Assembly (NCBI GenBank): GCA_944320795.1
Contig: CALUIU010000001.1
Coordinates: forward strand, 62,001 to 126,000
DNA length: 64,000 bases
Source of the DNA: Candidatus Paraprevotella stercoravium
Lineage (GTDB): Bacteria; Bacteroidota; Bacteroidia; Bacteroidales; Bacteroidaceae
Reading direction: 5' to 3'
Shown: in pieces, positions 7,998 through 17,343 of the stretch
Layout of the letters: each line of letters starts with the position of its first letter
Position numbering within the stretch: the stretch's first letter is position 1
The notes under the pieces: model-generated
Database searches by the model: none
What the model was told of the DNA's origin: nothing
What the model saw: only the letters and a program-made list of their open reading frames with translations
Position numbers and translations under genes: made by a program

Positions 7998-10220
7998 ATG
8001 GGAAAATCACAGAAAAAGGGAGGCAAACGCCTCAAGAAGAAAGAGCTGGCAAAGATGCTGATAGATCTTTTCCAGAACAACCCGTCAGAGGTTTACGATG
8101 TGAAGACAATATTCCGTTTGCTCAAGTTGGATACTCATCCGGCAAAAATGCTTTGCATGGATGTGTTGGAGGAGATGGCTTTGGATGACTATATCGTAGA
8201 GAAAGAAAAACTGAAATATCGTTTGAATACATCCGGTCAAGTGCTTGAAGGTGTTTTTCGCCGCAAAGCGAACGGAAAGAACACCTTCGTTCCTGATGGA
8301 GGAGGCGAGCCGATTCTGGTGGCCGAACGTAATTCGGCTCATGCCATGGATGGTGATCGGGTAAAAGCCACCCTTCTGGCACGGCGCAAACATCATGTGC
8401 GTGAGGCTCAGGTGACGGAAATCCTGAAACGAAGCAGCAAGAACTTTGTGGGTACCCTCAAGGTGAGCAAGGACTATGCCTTTCTGCTTACTGAAGACCG
8501 TACGCTGGCCAATGATATCTTCATTCCGAAGGGGGCTCTGAAGGGCGGAAAGTCTGGCGACAAGGCTGTTGTAGCTATTACCGAATGGCCGGATAATGCC
8601 AAGAATCCGATCGGAAAGGTATTGGATATTCTGGGAAAAAGCGGCGAGAACAACACGGAGATGCATGCCATTCTGGCGGAATACGGTTTGCCGTATTCCT
8701 ATCCTGAAGAAGTGGAAAAGGCTGCCGATCGGATTGATCCGGGAATTACGCCCGAAGAGATTGCCCGTCGTGAGGATATGCGCGGAATTACGACTTTTAC
8801 CATTGACCCTAGAGATGCCAAGGATTTTGATGACGCTTTGTCTATCCGAAGCCTGTCAGACGGTTTATGGGAGATCGGTGTGCATATTGCTGATGTATCG
8901 CATTATGTACAGGAAGGAAGCATTATCGACAAGGAAGCTGTGAAACGAGCTACCAGTATCTATCTGGTGGACCGTACCATTCCGATGCTGCCCGAGCGAT
9001 TGTGTAACTTTATCTGTTCTTTGCGCCCGAACGAGGAGAAACTGGCTTACAGTGTGATCTTTAAGATGGATGATCAGGCTGAAATCAAGAGCTGGCATCT
9101 GGCGCATACGGTTATCAAGAGTGACCGTCGCTTTACTTATGAGGAGGTGCAGGAACTGCTGGAAAAGAATCAGGAGGCTTCGCCTGAGGACTATCGCATG
9201 CCGGGTGATCACAAAGTGCCGCCATTGGATCCGAACGCCTTGCCGGTGGAGAATTTCAAGGACGAACTGATTACACTGAACCGTCTGGCCAAGAAATTAC
9301 GGAGCAAGCGCTTTGCTAACGGAGCCATCGATTTTGACCGTAACGAGGTTCGCTTTGAAATTGACGAGAAAGGGAAACCGCTAAGCGTATATTTCAAGGT
9401 GGCTAAGGATGCGAACAAACTGGTGGAAGAATTTATGCTGTTGGCTAACCGTACCGTAGCCGAGAGCATCGGTAAGGTGCCTAAGAACAAAACGGCAAAG
9501 ACTTTCCCATATCGAATCCACGATTTGCCCGATCCGGCCAAACTGATGAATTTGAGTGAGTTTATCGTGAAGTTCGGATATAAACTGAAAACCAGTGGTA
9601 CCAAGTCTGAGGTAAGCCGAGGATTGAACAAACTGTTGGAGGAAGTGCGTGGCAAGAAAGAGCAGAACCTGATCGAAACGGTATCTCTTCGTGCCATGAT
9701 GAAAGCCCGTTACAGTACGCATAACATCGGTCACTACGGACTGGCGTTTGACTATTATACCCACTTTACCTCTCCTATCCGTCGTTATCCGGATGTGATG
9801 GTACATCGTTTGCTGACCCGTTACGCCGATGGCGGACGAAGTGCGAACCGAGACAAGTACGAAGAATTGTGCGAGCACAGCAGCGAGATGGAGCAGTTGG
9901 CAGCCAGTGCCGAGCGTGCAAGTATCAAGTACAAGCAGGTGGAGTTTATGAGCGACAAGTTGGGTGAAGTCTTCGAAGGTACCATCAGTGGCGTAACTGA
10001 GTTCGGACTCTATGTAGAGGTTAATGAGAACAAGTGTGAAGGTATGGTTCCTTTGCGCGATCTGGACGATGACTATTACGAGTTTGATGAGAAAAACTAC
10101 TGTTTGTGGGGACGTAAGTATCATCACCGTTATTCTTTGGGTGATCAGGTGAAGATTCAGGTGGCCCGCGCCAATCTGGATAAAAAGCAGTTGGATTTTG
10201 CTTTGGTCAAGGAGAAATAA
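7998..10220 (+). CDS. rnr: Ribonuclease R (RNB-family 3'-5' exoribonuclease)
   Basis: This 740-residue protein degrades structured RNA from the 3' end in the cytosol. The order is a Lys-rich N-terminal helical region (residues 1-70), cold-shock-like OB domains (about 75-230), the RNB catalytic domain (about 255-585) and a C-terminal S1 domain (about 650-735). The catalytic acidic cluster is visible in DPRDAKDFDDALS, and the S1 domain in the segment around EGTISGVTEFGLYVEV. Length and domain order are normal for RNase R/VacB. The gene is alone between a terminator at about 7840 and another at 10251. The ATG at 7998 precedes a Lys/Gly-rich start typical of the family. Confidence 0.96.
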   Translation: MGKSQKKGGKRLKKKELAKMLIDLFQNNPSEVYDVKTIFRLLKLDTHPAKMLCMDVLEEMALDDYIVEKEKLKYRLNTSGQVLEGVFRRKANGKNTFVPDGGGEPILVAERNSAHAMDGDRVKATLLARRKHHVREAQVTEILKRSSKNFVGTLKVSKDYAFLLTEDRTLANDIFIPKGALKGGKSGDKAVVAITEWPDNAKNPIGKVLDILGKSGENNTEMHAILAEYGLPYSYPEEVEKAADRIDPGITPEEIARREDMRGITTFTIDPRDAKDFDDALSIRSLSDGLWEIGVHIADVSHYVQEGSIIDKEAVKRATSIYLVDRTIPMLPERLCNFICSLRPNEEKLAYSVIFKMDDQAEIKSWHLAHTVIKSDRRFTYEEVQELLEKNQEASPEDYRMPGDHKVPPLDPNALPVENFKDELITLNRLAKKLRSKRFANGAIDFDRNEVRFEIDEKGKPLSVYFKVAKDANKLVEEFMLLANRTVAESIGKVPKNKTAKTFPYRIHDLPDPAKLMNLSEFIVKFGYKLKTSGTKSEVSRGLNKLLEEVRGKKEQNLIETVSLRAMMKARYSTHNIGHYGLAFDYYTHFTSPIRRYPDVMVHRLLTRYADGGRSANRDKYEELCEHSSEMEQLAASAERASIKYKQVEFMSDKLGEVFEGTISGVTEFGLYVEVNENKCEGMVPLRDLDDDYYEFDEKNYCLWGRKYHHRYSLGDQVKIQVARANLDKKQLDFALVKEK

Positions 10221-10250
10221 TGCAAATCAGATTTTGAGTCATGTTATAAG

Positions 10251-10292
10251 AAGCTCTGTTCCGTTCCTGTATGGGTGGAACAGAGCTTTTGA
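10251..10292 (+). terminator. Terminator after rnr
   Basis: A perfect 12-bp hairpin (10251-10262 with 10277-10288) ending in a short T run lies 30 nt after the rnr stop codon. Confidence 0.8.
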
Positions 10293-10366
10293 TGTTTCTG
10301 GAGGTGAGTAACGTTTTCTTTAATTTTCTTTTCTTAAAATGCGCCGTGTGAGTGAATTAAAATCGT

Positions 10367-10374
10367 TATATTTG
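10367..10374 (+). promoter_or_regulatory. -7 promoter box of the rpoN operon
   Basis: TATATTTG matches the Bacteroidota -7 consensus 35 nt upstream of the rpoN start. No clear TTTG is found at the -33 position. Confidence 0.55.
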
Positions 10375-10409
10375 CATCTTGGATATTAAAGTTTTGATAA
10401 TTTACAGAT

Positions 10410-11918
10410 ATGGCACAGAAAATCATTCAAACGCAGTCATTGCAACAAACTCAGACACTGTCTCCCCAACAGGTGCTTCAGGTGCGCTTGCTGGAGATGC
10501 CCGTATCTGAACTGGAACAGCGGGTAAAGAATGAAATTATTGAAAATGGAGCGTTGGAAGAAAGTGACCATTTTTCAGAAGCAGATGATTCCTATAATTC
10601 CGATACTCAGGATGATGCTTATGAAACAGGCGAAGGAGGTATGGAAGCCTATTCCGATCTGGTATCTTCTCCTTCCAAGGAACTGAAGGATGCTTTGGGA
10701 GATTACCGGAATTCGGATGAAGTGCCTGATTATCTGTTGAAGAACTATCCGCAGAATGACACGGTGGAAACGATAGAGTATAGCGATACCATCTCCTTCT
10801 ACGAACAGATGAAAGAACAGATGAACGAGTGCGAACTCACGGAGAAGCAGAAAATGCTGATGGAATATCTGATCGGTTCGTTGGAAAATGACGGCTTGCT
10901 GAAAAAACCGCTTTCTACTTTGGCGGATGAGTTGGAAGTGTATCATAACGAGCAGACTACCGTGGAAGAACTGGAACAGGTGCTCCATATCTTGCAGGAT
11001 TTTGAACCGGCCGGTATCGGTGCCCGCAGTTTGCAGGAATGTTTGCAGATACAGATCCGGCGTGATGAGCGTTTCCATACTCCGCTCAAGCAAAAGGAAT
11101 ACCGTATTGTTACGCAATTCTATGAGGAGTTTACTCATAAGCGGTGGGATAAAATCCAGCAACGCATGAAACTGACTGATCAGGAGGTTGAATTGCTTCA
11201 GAAAGAAATTCGTAAACTGAATCCGCGTCCGGGCAGTTCCATGGGAGAGATTGTGGGGCACAATTATCAGCAGGTCGTGCCCGACTTTATTGTGGAAACG
11301 GACGATGATGGCACAATAACCATGACCCTGAATCAGGGAGATGTTCCGGAACTGAAAATCAGTGATTCTTTTTTGGATCTTCTGAAGCAGTATGATCAGG
11401 GACGGCAGAAAATCAGCCGTTCGGAAAAGGATGCCTTGCTTTATACCAAGCAGAAGATAGAAAAAGCGCAGATATTTATTGATGCCATCCGGCAACGCCG
11501 TCACACACTGACGGTGACGATGCAGGCTATTATCGATTTGCAACGCCCCTTCTTTCTTGAAGGTGATGAATTGCTGCTCAAGCCGATGATCCTGAAGGAT
11601 GTGGCTGAACGTACCGGGCTGGATATTTCAACCATATCACGTGTAAGCAACAGTAAATATGTGCAGACCAATTATGGTATTTATCCACTTAAATGGTTCT
11701 TCAGTGACGGCTATACGACCGATGACGGTCAGGAAATAGCTACCCGAAAAATACAAAATGCCCTGAAGGAAATCATTGAAAATGAAGATAAGAAGAAACC
11801 TTTGAGTGATGAGGTCCTGACCCAAATGTTGAATCAGAAAGGTTTTCCTATTGCACGCCGCACGGTGGCCAAATACCGTGAGCAGCTGGGAATTCCCGTT
11901 GCAAGATTAAGAAAATGA
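10410..11918 (+). CDS. rpoN: RNA polymerase sigma-54 factor
   Basis: This 502-residue protein directs RNA polymerase to -24/-12 promoters and needs AAA+ activators. The Gln-rich activator-interacting region I is at residues 1-50 (QTQSLQQTQTLSPQQ), an acidic linker lies at about 50-115, the core-binding and helix-turn-helix regions follow, and the RpoN box ARRTVAKYRE is near the C-terminus (about 483-492). Length is normal. It is the first gene of the operon rpoN - PAP2-like - purE - ispG - cysS, and its stop codon overlaps the next start (ATGA at 11915). Confidence 0.97.
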   Translation: MAQKIIQTQSLQQTQTLSPQQVLQVRLLEMPVSELEQRVKNEIIENGALEESDHFSEADDSYNSDTQDDAYETGEGGMEAYSDLVSSPSKELKDALGDYRNSDEVPDYLLKNYPQNDTVETIEYSDTISFYEQMKEQMNECELTEKQKMLMEYLIGSLENDGLLKKPLSTLADELEVYHNEQTTVEELEQVLHILQDFEPAGIGARSLQECLQIQIRRDERFHTPLKQKEYRIVTQFYEEFTHKRWDKIQQRMKLTDQEVELLQKEIRKLNPRPGSSMGEIVGHNYQQVVPDFIVETDDDGTITMTLNQGDVPELKISDSFLDLLKQYDQGRQKISRSEKDALLYTKQKIEKAQIFIDAIRQRRHTLTVTMQAIIDLQRPFFLEGDELLLKPMILKDVAERTGLDISTISRVSNSKYVQTNYGIYPLKWFFSDGYTTDDGQEIATRKIQNALKEIIENEDKKKPLSDEVLTQMLNQKGFPIARRTVAKYREQLGIPVARLRK

Positions 11919-12550
11919 GCGATAAACAGATTATTCTGATAGCCCGCTTCTTTTCCGGGCTGTTCCGTCCTTTTTACATGCCTTTAATCAGTTTTCTGGC
12001 ATTGTTTATATTCACTTATCTGAATGTGTTGCCGTTTAGCTATAAGTTGAGTGTGCTGGCTTTGGTTTACTGTCTTACCATACTGTTGCCGCAGTTGCTG
12101 ATTTTTGCTTATCGGAGCATGAAAGGCTGGCAGGCGGTGCATTTGCGCCGGCGCGAACATCGAGTGGTTCCTTATATTCTGTCCATTCTGTCCTATCTCA
12201 CCTGTCTGTATGTTTTGAATGAGTTGCACATGCCCCGATATATGGGAGGAATTATTGTTTCGGCTCTGTTGATACAGATCTCCTGTGCGGTGGTGAATAT
12301 CTGGTGGAAAGTAAGTACGCATTCGGCTGCAATGGGCGGTTTGATTGGCGGCCTGCTTGCTTTTTCATTGCTGTTTATGTTTAATCCGGTATATTGGTTA
12401 TGTGTAGCCGTTTTATTGGCCGGAGTTGTAGGCAGTTGCCGTATGTTGTTGCGTCAGCATTCTTTGGGACAGGTGCTGGTGGGCACTCTTATCGGTATTA
12501 TTTTCGGCTTTTGGGGTATTCTTTTGCCTTTCCCCAGTATTTTGCATTAA
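11915..12550 (+). CDS. PAP2-like integral membrane protein
   Basis: This 211-residue protein has about six hydrophobic segments and faint PAP2 phosphatase features. His136 lies in HSAAMGG, and Arg176 and His182 keep the RxxxxxH spacing of the third PAP2 motif, but the Asp expected four residues after that His is Gln186. The first motif (K-x6-RP) is also degenerate. It may be a diverged lipid phosphatase or a non-enzymatic relative. It overlaps the rpoN stop codon by 4 nt and is followed 35 nt later by purE, so it is co-transcribed with them. The context does not reveal a substrate. Confidence 0.65.
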   Translation: MSDKQIILIARFFSGLFRPFYMPLISFLALFIFTYLNVLPFSYKLSVLALVYCLTILLPQLLIFAYRSMKGWQAVHLRRREHRVVPYILSILSYLTCLYVLNELHMPRYMGGIIVSALLIQISCAVVNIWWKVSTHSAAMGGLIGGLLAFSLLFMFNPVYWLCVAVLLAGVVGSCRMLLRQHSLGQVLVGTLIGIIFGFWGILLPFPSILH

Positions 12551-12585
12551 ACTATTTGTCAATAAACATATTAAAATCAAGTTAT

Positions 12586-13092
12586 ATGAAACCAGTTGTA
12601 AGTATTATTATGGGCAGTACGTCCGATCTTCCGGTGATGGAGAAGGCTGCTAAGTTTTTTGATGAAATGCAGGTTCCTTTTGAGATGAACGCTTTGTCGG
12701 CTCATCGCACACCGGACGAGGTAGAGGCTTTTGCCAAAGGCGCGGCTGAACGTGGTGTGAAAGTGATTATTGCCGGTGCCGGTATGGCTGCCGCTCTGCC
12801 AGGAGTGATTGCCGCAAGCACTACTTTGCCGGTTATCGGAGTACCAATCAAAGGAATGCTTGACGGACTGGATGCCATGCTGTCTATCATTCAGATGCCT
12901 CCCGGAATCCCGGTGGCTACCGTGGGAGTGAACGGCGCGTTGAATGCCGGAATCCTGGCTGTGGAGATGCTGGCACTGGCCGATGAGGCTCTGGCTGCCC
13001 GTCTGGCTGAATATAAGAACAGCCTGAAGAACAAGATTGTAAAGGCCAATGCCGAGCTGGCTGAGGTGAAATATCAGTTTAAGTGTAATTAA
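12586..13092 (+). CDS. purE: 5-(carboxyamino)imidazole ribonucleotide mutase
   Basis: This 168-residue class I PurE moves the carboxylate of N5-CAIR to give CAIR in purine synthesis. The N-terminal MGSTSDLPVM motif and the AHRTPDE motif bind the substrate phosphate and carry the catalytic His. A GxAAALPG segment follows. I chose the ATG at 12586 because the family starts right before the first beta strand; the upstream extension of the frame runs back into the PAP2-like gene. Four bases separate it from ispG. Confidence 0.96.
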   Translation: MKPVVSIIMGSTSDLPVMEKAAKFFDEMQVPFEMNALSAHRTPDEVEAFAKGAAERGVKVIIAGAGMAAALPGVIAASTTLPVIGVPIKGMLDGLDAMLSIIQMPPGIPVATVGVNGALNAGILAVEMLALADEALAARLAEYKNSLKNKIVKANAELAEVKYQFKCN

Positions 13093-13096
13093 TCCT

Positions 13097-14989
13097 ATGG
13101 ACTTGTTTGATTATCAGCGTAGAGAGACCTGCGAGGTGCAGATCGGCAGTACGCCTCTTGGCGGACAGAATCCGATACGTGTGCAGAGTATGACCAATAC
13201 GGTTACTTTGGACACTGAGGCTTGCGTGGCTCAGACACTCCGCATCGCTCAGGCTGGCGGTGAATATGTGCGCCTGACTACGCAGGGAGTGCGTGAGGCT
13301 GAGAATCTGAAAAATATCAACGCCGGAGTGCGTGCCGCAGGATGTGACGTGCCTTTGGTGGCCGATGTGCATTTCAATCCCCGTGTGGCCGATGTGGCTG
13401 CGGAATATGCCGAAAAGGTACGCATCAATCCGGGTAATTATGTGGATTCTGCCCGAACTTTCAAGCAGCTGACCTATACCGACGAGGAATATGCAGCAGA
13501 GATCCGCAAGATTGAGGAGCGCTTTGTTCCGTTCCTGGATATCTGTCGTCGGAATCATACGGCCATTCGCATTGGTGTGAACCACGGTTCGCTGAGCGAC
13601 CGCATCATGAGCCGCTACGGAGATACGCCCGAAGGTATTGTGGAGAGCTGTATGGAGTTCTTGCGCATCTGTGTGAAGCAGGACTTCAAGGATGTGGTGA
13701 TCTCCATAAAGGCCAGCAATACGGTGGTGATGGTGCAGAGCGTGCGCCTGCTCGTGCAGGTGATGGAGCAGGAGGGAATGAACTTCCCGATCCACTTGGG
13801 AGTGACCGAAGCCGGCGATGGTGAGGACGGACGCATCAAGAGCGCCGTGGGAATCGGTGCCTTGCTGGCTGACGGTATCGGCGACACCATCCGTGTGTCT
13901 TTGAGTGAAGCTCCTGAGAACGAGATACCTGTGGCCCGTAAACTGGTCGATTATGTGGTGCAGCGTCAGGGACACATCATGGTGCCGGGCATTGCCGCGG
14001 AGGATTTCAATTACGTACATCCCGTGCGTCGCGTCACCCGTGCCGTAGGCAATATCGGTGGCGATCAGGTGCCGGTTGTGGTGGCCGACCGTATGGATCT
14101 GCAGGCTGCCGGAACATTGGCTTCCCATCAGTCTGTGCCCGATTTCCTGCCCGACTATATCTATTGCGGACAGAATCTGCCGGAAAAAGAGCATCGTGAG
14201 CCGACGGCTTACATCGTGGATGCCGATTGTTGGACCGGTGAGGAGAATACCTATCCTGCCTTCCCGTACAACATGCTGCCGTTCATGGGACAGTGTCCGG
14301 CCAAGCTGAAATTCCTTTTCCTGAGCTATGCCGCTTTGACCGAAGAGGTGCGTGCCTGTCTGAAATACCATCCTGAGGTGGTCATCATCGCGCAGAGCAA
14401 TCACAAGAACCGTCTGGCCGAGTTCCGTGCCCTGATTCATGAACTGATTCGCAACGGACTGCAGAATCCGGTGATCGTATTCCAGCACTATGCGCACACT
14501 CAGGAAGAGAAAGAAGACTTCCAGATAGAGAGCGCGGCCGATATGGGTGCTCTGCTTTTTGACGGCCTGTGTGACGGAATCTATCTCTACAACAACGGTT
14601 CGCTGTCGCATCAGGATATTGATGCTACGGCATTTTCCATTTTGCAGGCTGCCCGTCAGCGCACCAGCAAGACGGAGTATATTTCCTGTCCGGGTTGCGG
14701 ACGTACGCTTTACGACTTGCAAGATACTCTGGCTCGTGTGAAAGCTGCCACAGCGCATCTCAAAGGATTGAAGATTGCCGTGATGGGCTGTATCGTAAAC
14801 GGTCCTGGAGAAATGGCCGATGCCGACTACGGATATGTGGGAGCGGCCCGTGGAAAGGTGAGCCTCTACAAGAAAAAAGAATGTATCGAAAAGAATATTC
14901 CGGCCGAGGAAGCGGTGGAAAAACTCCTCCGTCTGATTCGGGACAACGGTGACGATCCGGAATATAACGCTAATAAAGAAAACCAATAA
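13097..14989 (+). CDS. ispG: 4-hydroxy-3-methylbut-2-enyl-diphosphate synthase (three-domain form)
   Basis: IspG (GcpE) performs the penultimate step of the MEP isoprenoid pathway, converting MEcPP to HMBPP with a 4Fe-4S cluster. This 630-residue protein is the long form found in Bacteroidota, Chlamydiae and plants. A TIM-barrel N-terminal part (about 1-280) and an inserted domain (about 290-520) are followed by the iron-sulfur domain. Cluster cysteines are visible in SCPGCGR and MGCIVNGPGE near the C-terminus. It starts 4 nt after purE and stops 3 nt before cysS, so it is translated from the same message. Confidence 0.96.
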   Translation: MDLFDYQRRETCEVQIGSTPLGGQNPIRVQSMTNTVTLDTEACVAQTLRIAQAGGEYVRLTTQGVREAENLKNINAGVRAAGCDVPLVADVHFNPRVADVAAEYAEKVRINPGNYVDSARTFKQLTYTDEEYAAEIRKIEERFVPFLDICRRNHTAIRIGVNHGSLSDRIMSRYGDTPEGIVESCMEFLRICVKQDFKDVVISIKASNTVVMVQSVRLLVQVMEQEGMNFPIHLGVTEAGDGEDGRIKSAVGIGALLADGIGDTIRVSLSEAPENEIPVARKLVDYVVQRQGHIMVPGIAAEDFNYVHPVRRVTRAVGNIGGDQVPVVVADRMDLQAAGTLASHQSVPDFLPDYIYCGQNLPEKEHREPTAYIVDADCWTGEENTYPAFPYNMLPFMGQCPAKLKFLFLSYAALTEEVRACLKYHPEVVIIAQSNHKNRLAEFRALIHELIRNGLQNPVIVFQHYAHTQEEKEDFQIESAADMGALLFDGLCDGIYLYNNGSLSHQDIDATAFSILQAARQRTSKTEYISCPGCGRTLYDLQDTLARVKAATAHLKGLKIAVMGCIVNGPGEMADADYGYVGAARGKVSLYKKKECIEKNIPAEEAVEKLLRLIRDNGDDPEYNANKENQ

Positions 14990-14992
14990 ACA

Positions 14993-16480
14993 ATGGAACA
15001 GAAATTATTTGTTTACAATACTCTTTCGCGCAAGAAAGAAGAATTCAAGCCCATCACACCGGGACGCGTCGGTATGTATGTGTGCGGACCGACCGTGTAT
15101 GGCGATGCCCATTTGGGACACGCTCGTCCGGCGATTACTTTTGACGTGTTGTTCCGCTACTTGCAGCATATCGGTTACAAGGTTCGCTATGTGCGTAACA
15201 TTACGGATGTGGGACATCTGGAGCACGATGCGGACGAGGGCGAGGACAAGATTGCCAAGAAGGCTCGTCTGGAGCAGTTGGAGCCTATGGAAGTGGCTCA
15301 GTACTACACCAATCGCTTTCACGATGCCATGGCGGCACTGAATGTGCTTCCGCCGAGCATCGAGCCGCATGCTACCGGACACATCATCGAGCAGATTCAG
15401 CTGGTGAAGGAAATCATGGACAATGGCTATGCCTACGAGAGCGAGGGCAGTGTTTACTTCGATGTGCCTAAATACAACAAGGTTTACCGCTACGGCAAAC
15501 TCTCCGGACGTAATCTGGAAGATGTGATCAACAACTCACGTGAGTTGGATGGAGTCGGTGAGAAGCACAACCAGGTGGACTTTGCCCTTTGGAAATCTGC
15601 CCAGCCACAGCACATCATGCGCTGGCCGAGTCCGTGGAGCGACGGTTTCCCTGGATGGCACTGTGAGTGTACGGCTATGGGACGCAAGTATCTGGGCAAT
15701 CACTTCGACATTCACGGAGGTGGCATGGATCTGATCTTCCCGCACCACGAGTGCGAAATCGCGCAGGCTGTAGCCAGTCAGGGCAGTGACATGGTGAACT
15801 ATTGGATGCACAATAACATGATTACCATCAACGGACAGAAGATGGGTAAGAGTCTGGGCAACTTCATCACCTTGTCTCAATTCTTTAGCGGAGAACACGA
15901 AAGTCTGGCACAGGCTTATTCGCCGATGACAATCCGTTTCTTTATTCTTCAGGCACACTACCGCAGCACGGTAGACTTCAGCAACGAAGCGCTGCAGGCC
16001 AGCGAGAAGGGGCTGTCCCGTCTGATGGAAGGTATGAAGAACCTGAAGCAGATTACTCCGGCAAGCGCTCCGGGCAGTGTGACCATGGACTATGTAAATG
16101 AGCTCGAAAGCAAGTGTTACGAGGCTATGAACGACGACTTGAATACTCCGATTGTTATCAGTCATCTGTTTGATGTATGCCGTGTACTCAATACGATTGT
16201 AGACAAGAAAGCCACTATTGACGCTCCGACATTGGAAGCACTGACCAAGGTGTTCCATACCTTTGCTCTGGATATTCTGGGACTGAAGGAAGAAGTGGGC
16301 AGCAACAGTGGTCGTGAGGAGGCTTTCGGTAAGGTGGTTGATATGTTGCTGGAGCAGCGTATGATTGCCAAGGCTAACAAGGATTGGGCTACCAGCGATA
16401 AGATCCGTGACAGTCTGGCTGAGCTTGGATTTGAAGTGAAGGATACGAAGGACGGTTTCTCTTGGAAACTGAACCGATAA
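14993..16480 (+). CDS. cysS: Cysteinyl-tRNA synthetase
   Basis: This 495-residue class I aminoacyl-tRNA synthetase charges tRNA-Cys. The HIGH-type motif is HLGH at residues 40-43 and the KMSKS-type motif is KMGKS at about 283-287. Zinc ligands are seen as Cys31, the Cys in WHCEC and the HHEC segment. Length is typical. It is the last gene of the rpoN operon and is followed by a strong hairpin terminator. Confidence 0.97.
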   Translation: MEQKLFVYNTLSRKKEEFKPITPGRVGMYVCGPTVYGDAHLGHARPAITFDVLFRYLQHIGYKVRYVRNITDVGHLEHDADEGEDKIAKKARLEQLEPMEVAQYYTNRFHDAMAALNVLPPSIEPHATGHIIEQIQLVKEIMDNGYAYESEGSVYFDVPKYNKVYRYGKLSGRNLEDVINNSRELDGVGEKHNQVDFALWKSAQPQHIMRWPSPWSDGFPGWHCECTAMGRKYLGNHFDIHGGGMDLIFPHHECEIAQAVASQGSDMVNYWMHNNMITINGQKMGKSLGNFITLSQFFSGEHESLAQAYSPMTIRFFILQAHYRSTVDFSNEALQASEKGLSRLMEGMKNLKQITPASAPGSVTMDYVNELESKCYEAMNDDLNTPIVISHLFDVCRVLNTIVDKKATIDAPTLEALTKVFHTFALDILGLKEEVGSNSGREEAFGKVVDMLLEQRMIAKANKDWATSDKIRDSLAELGFEVKDTKDGFSWKLNR

Positions 16481-16567
16481 GAATCAGATAAAGGCACGGC
16501 GGGTGTGTCTGTATTATTTGTAGAGATATGCATTTTCTCTGAGCCGTCTCTTTCATGATGGAAAGAA

Positions 16568-16626
16568 GGGCATAAATTCAGAAGTCCGTTTGAATGGTCT
16601 ACTGAATTTATGCCCTTTGTTTTTTC
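16568..16626. terminator. Terminator of the rpoN-cysS operon
   Basis: A perfect 14-bp hairpin (16568-16581 with 16602-16615) with a 20-nt loop is followed by TTTGTTTTTT. It lies between cysS (+) and the convergent bPH-domain gene (-) and may serve both. Confidence 0.82.
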
Positions 16627-16655
16627 GGATATCAGAAACGCGTCCTGTACTGCGC

Positions 16656-17186
16656 TTATTTTGCGCAATTATGCTTTAGCCGTAAATCAATATATTCAAG
16701 CAGTTCTTTGGAACGGGAGCAACTGAAGACATATTTCTTATTGCGGGTACGGATGAAAAGCAAATGATTCAAATCAGTCGCATACATGGTATATTTACCC
16801 AAATTGGTGTTTTTGAACAGACCTAAAAATCCAAATAAACCTCCGCTGCCGAACAGACGTATCGAATCACTGATATCAGATTCCTGTAAGATTCTGGTTT
16901 CTATGATTCTGTCCACAGGGATTTTCAACGAACCAAAAAGTCTGCTTACTGTTATCTTCTCATTGTCTGCCTTCAGTCGTATGGGCATATATTCCAATCC
17001 GATAAGAATCGTACCTGAGATAACGGTTATCAGCAAGTATTTCAGCCACAGCATTCCCTCCGGCCATATTTTGGCTTCCAGATAAAAGCCGGTGCCGATA
17101 AGAATAATCAGAGTCACAACAGTAATGGCACATACAGTGCCGCTCCACTGAAAAGGGACGGAGATGTTGTTATTTTCTGTGTTCAT
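16656..17186 (-). CDS. Membrane protein with bacterial PH domain
   Basis: This 176-residue protein has two membrane segments (about residues 17-35 and 47-65) followed by a cytosolic bacterial pleckstrin-homology-type domain (about 68-170). The pattern RLKADNEKITVSRLFGSLKI and a YATDLNHLLFIRT strand match the bPH_5 group. Members are small membrane-anchored proteins of unknown role. It converges with cysS and sits 157 nt downstream of the DUF3108 gene. No clear promoter is seen for it, so it may be read through from the gene upstream. Confidence 0.7.
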   Translation of the reverse strand: MNTENNNISVPFQWSGTVCAITVVTLIILIGTGFYLEAKIWPEGMLWLKYLLITVISGTILIGLEYMPIRLKADNEKITVSRLFGSLKIPVDRIIETRILQESDISDSIRLFGSGGLFGFLGLFKNTNLGKYTMYATDLNHLLFIRTRNKKYVFSCSRSKELLEYIDLRLKHNCAK

Positions 17187-17343
17187 AATATTCTTTTGAC
17201 TGACTGCTTAAAATGTTTTTATTGGCAAATCCGTTTTTTCATAAACTTTGAGGACAGGTTTCTTACTGTTCCTTGTTCCGCTGTTCTCTGAGTGTTACAG
17301 TGGCTCTGTCATGCGGATCTGCAATCTCTTTGGCTGTCTGCTT

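Noticed and set aside
9381..10127. A 248-codon minus-strand frame opposite rnr
   Set aside because: It is antisense to the RNase R catalytic region, without a domain or promoter.
10575..11543. A 322-codon minus-strand frame opposite rpoN
   Set aside because: It lies inside rpoN, has no motif, and is Ile/Phe/His-rich as expected of an antisense frame.
13079..14986. A 635-codon open frame on the minus strand opposite ispG
   Set aside because: It is antisense to a clear IspG over nearly its full length, its translation is His/Ile-rich without family motifs, and ispG explains the region. High GC at the third position often leaves such frames open.
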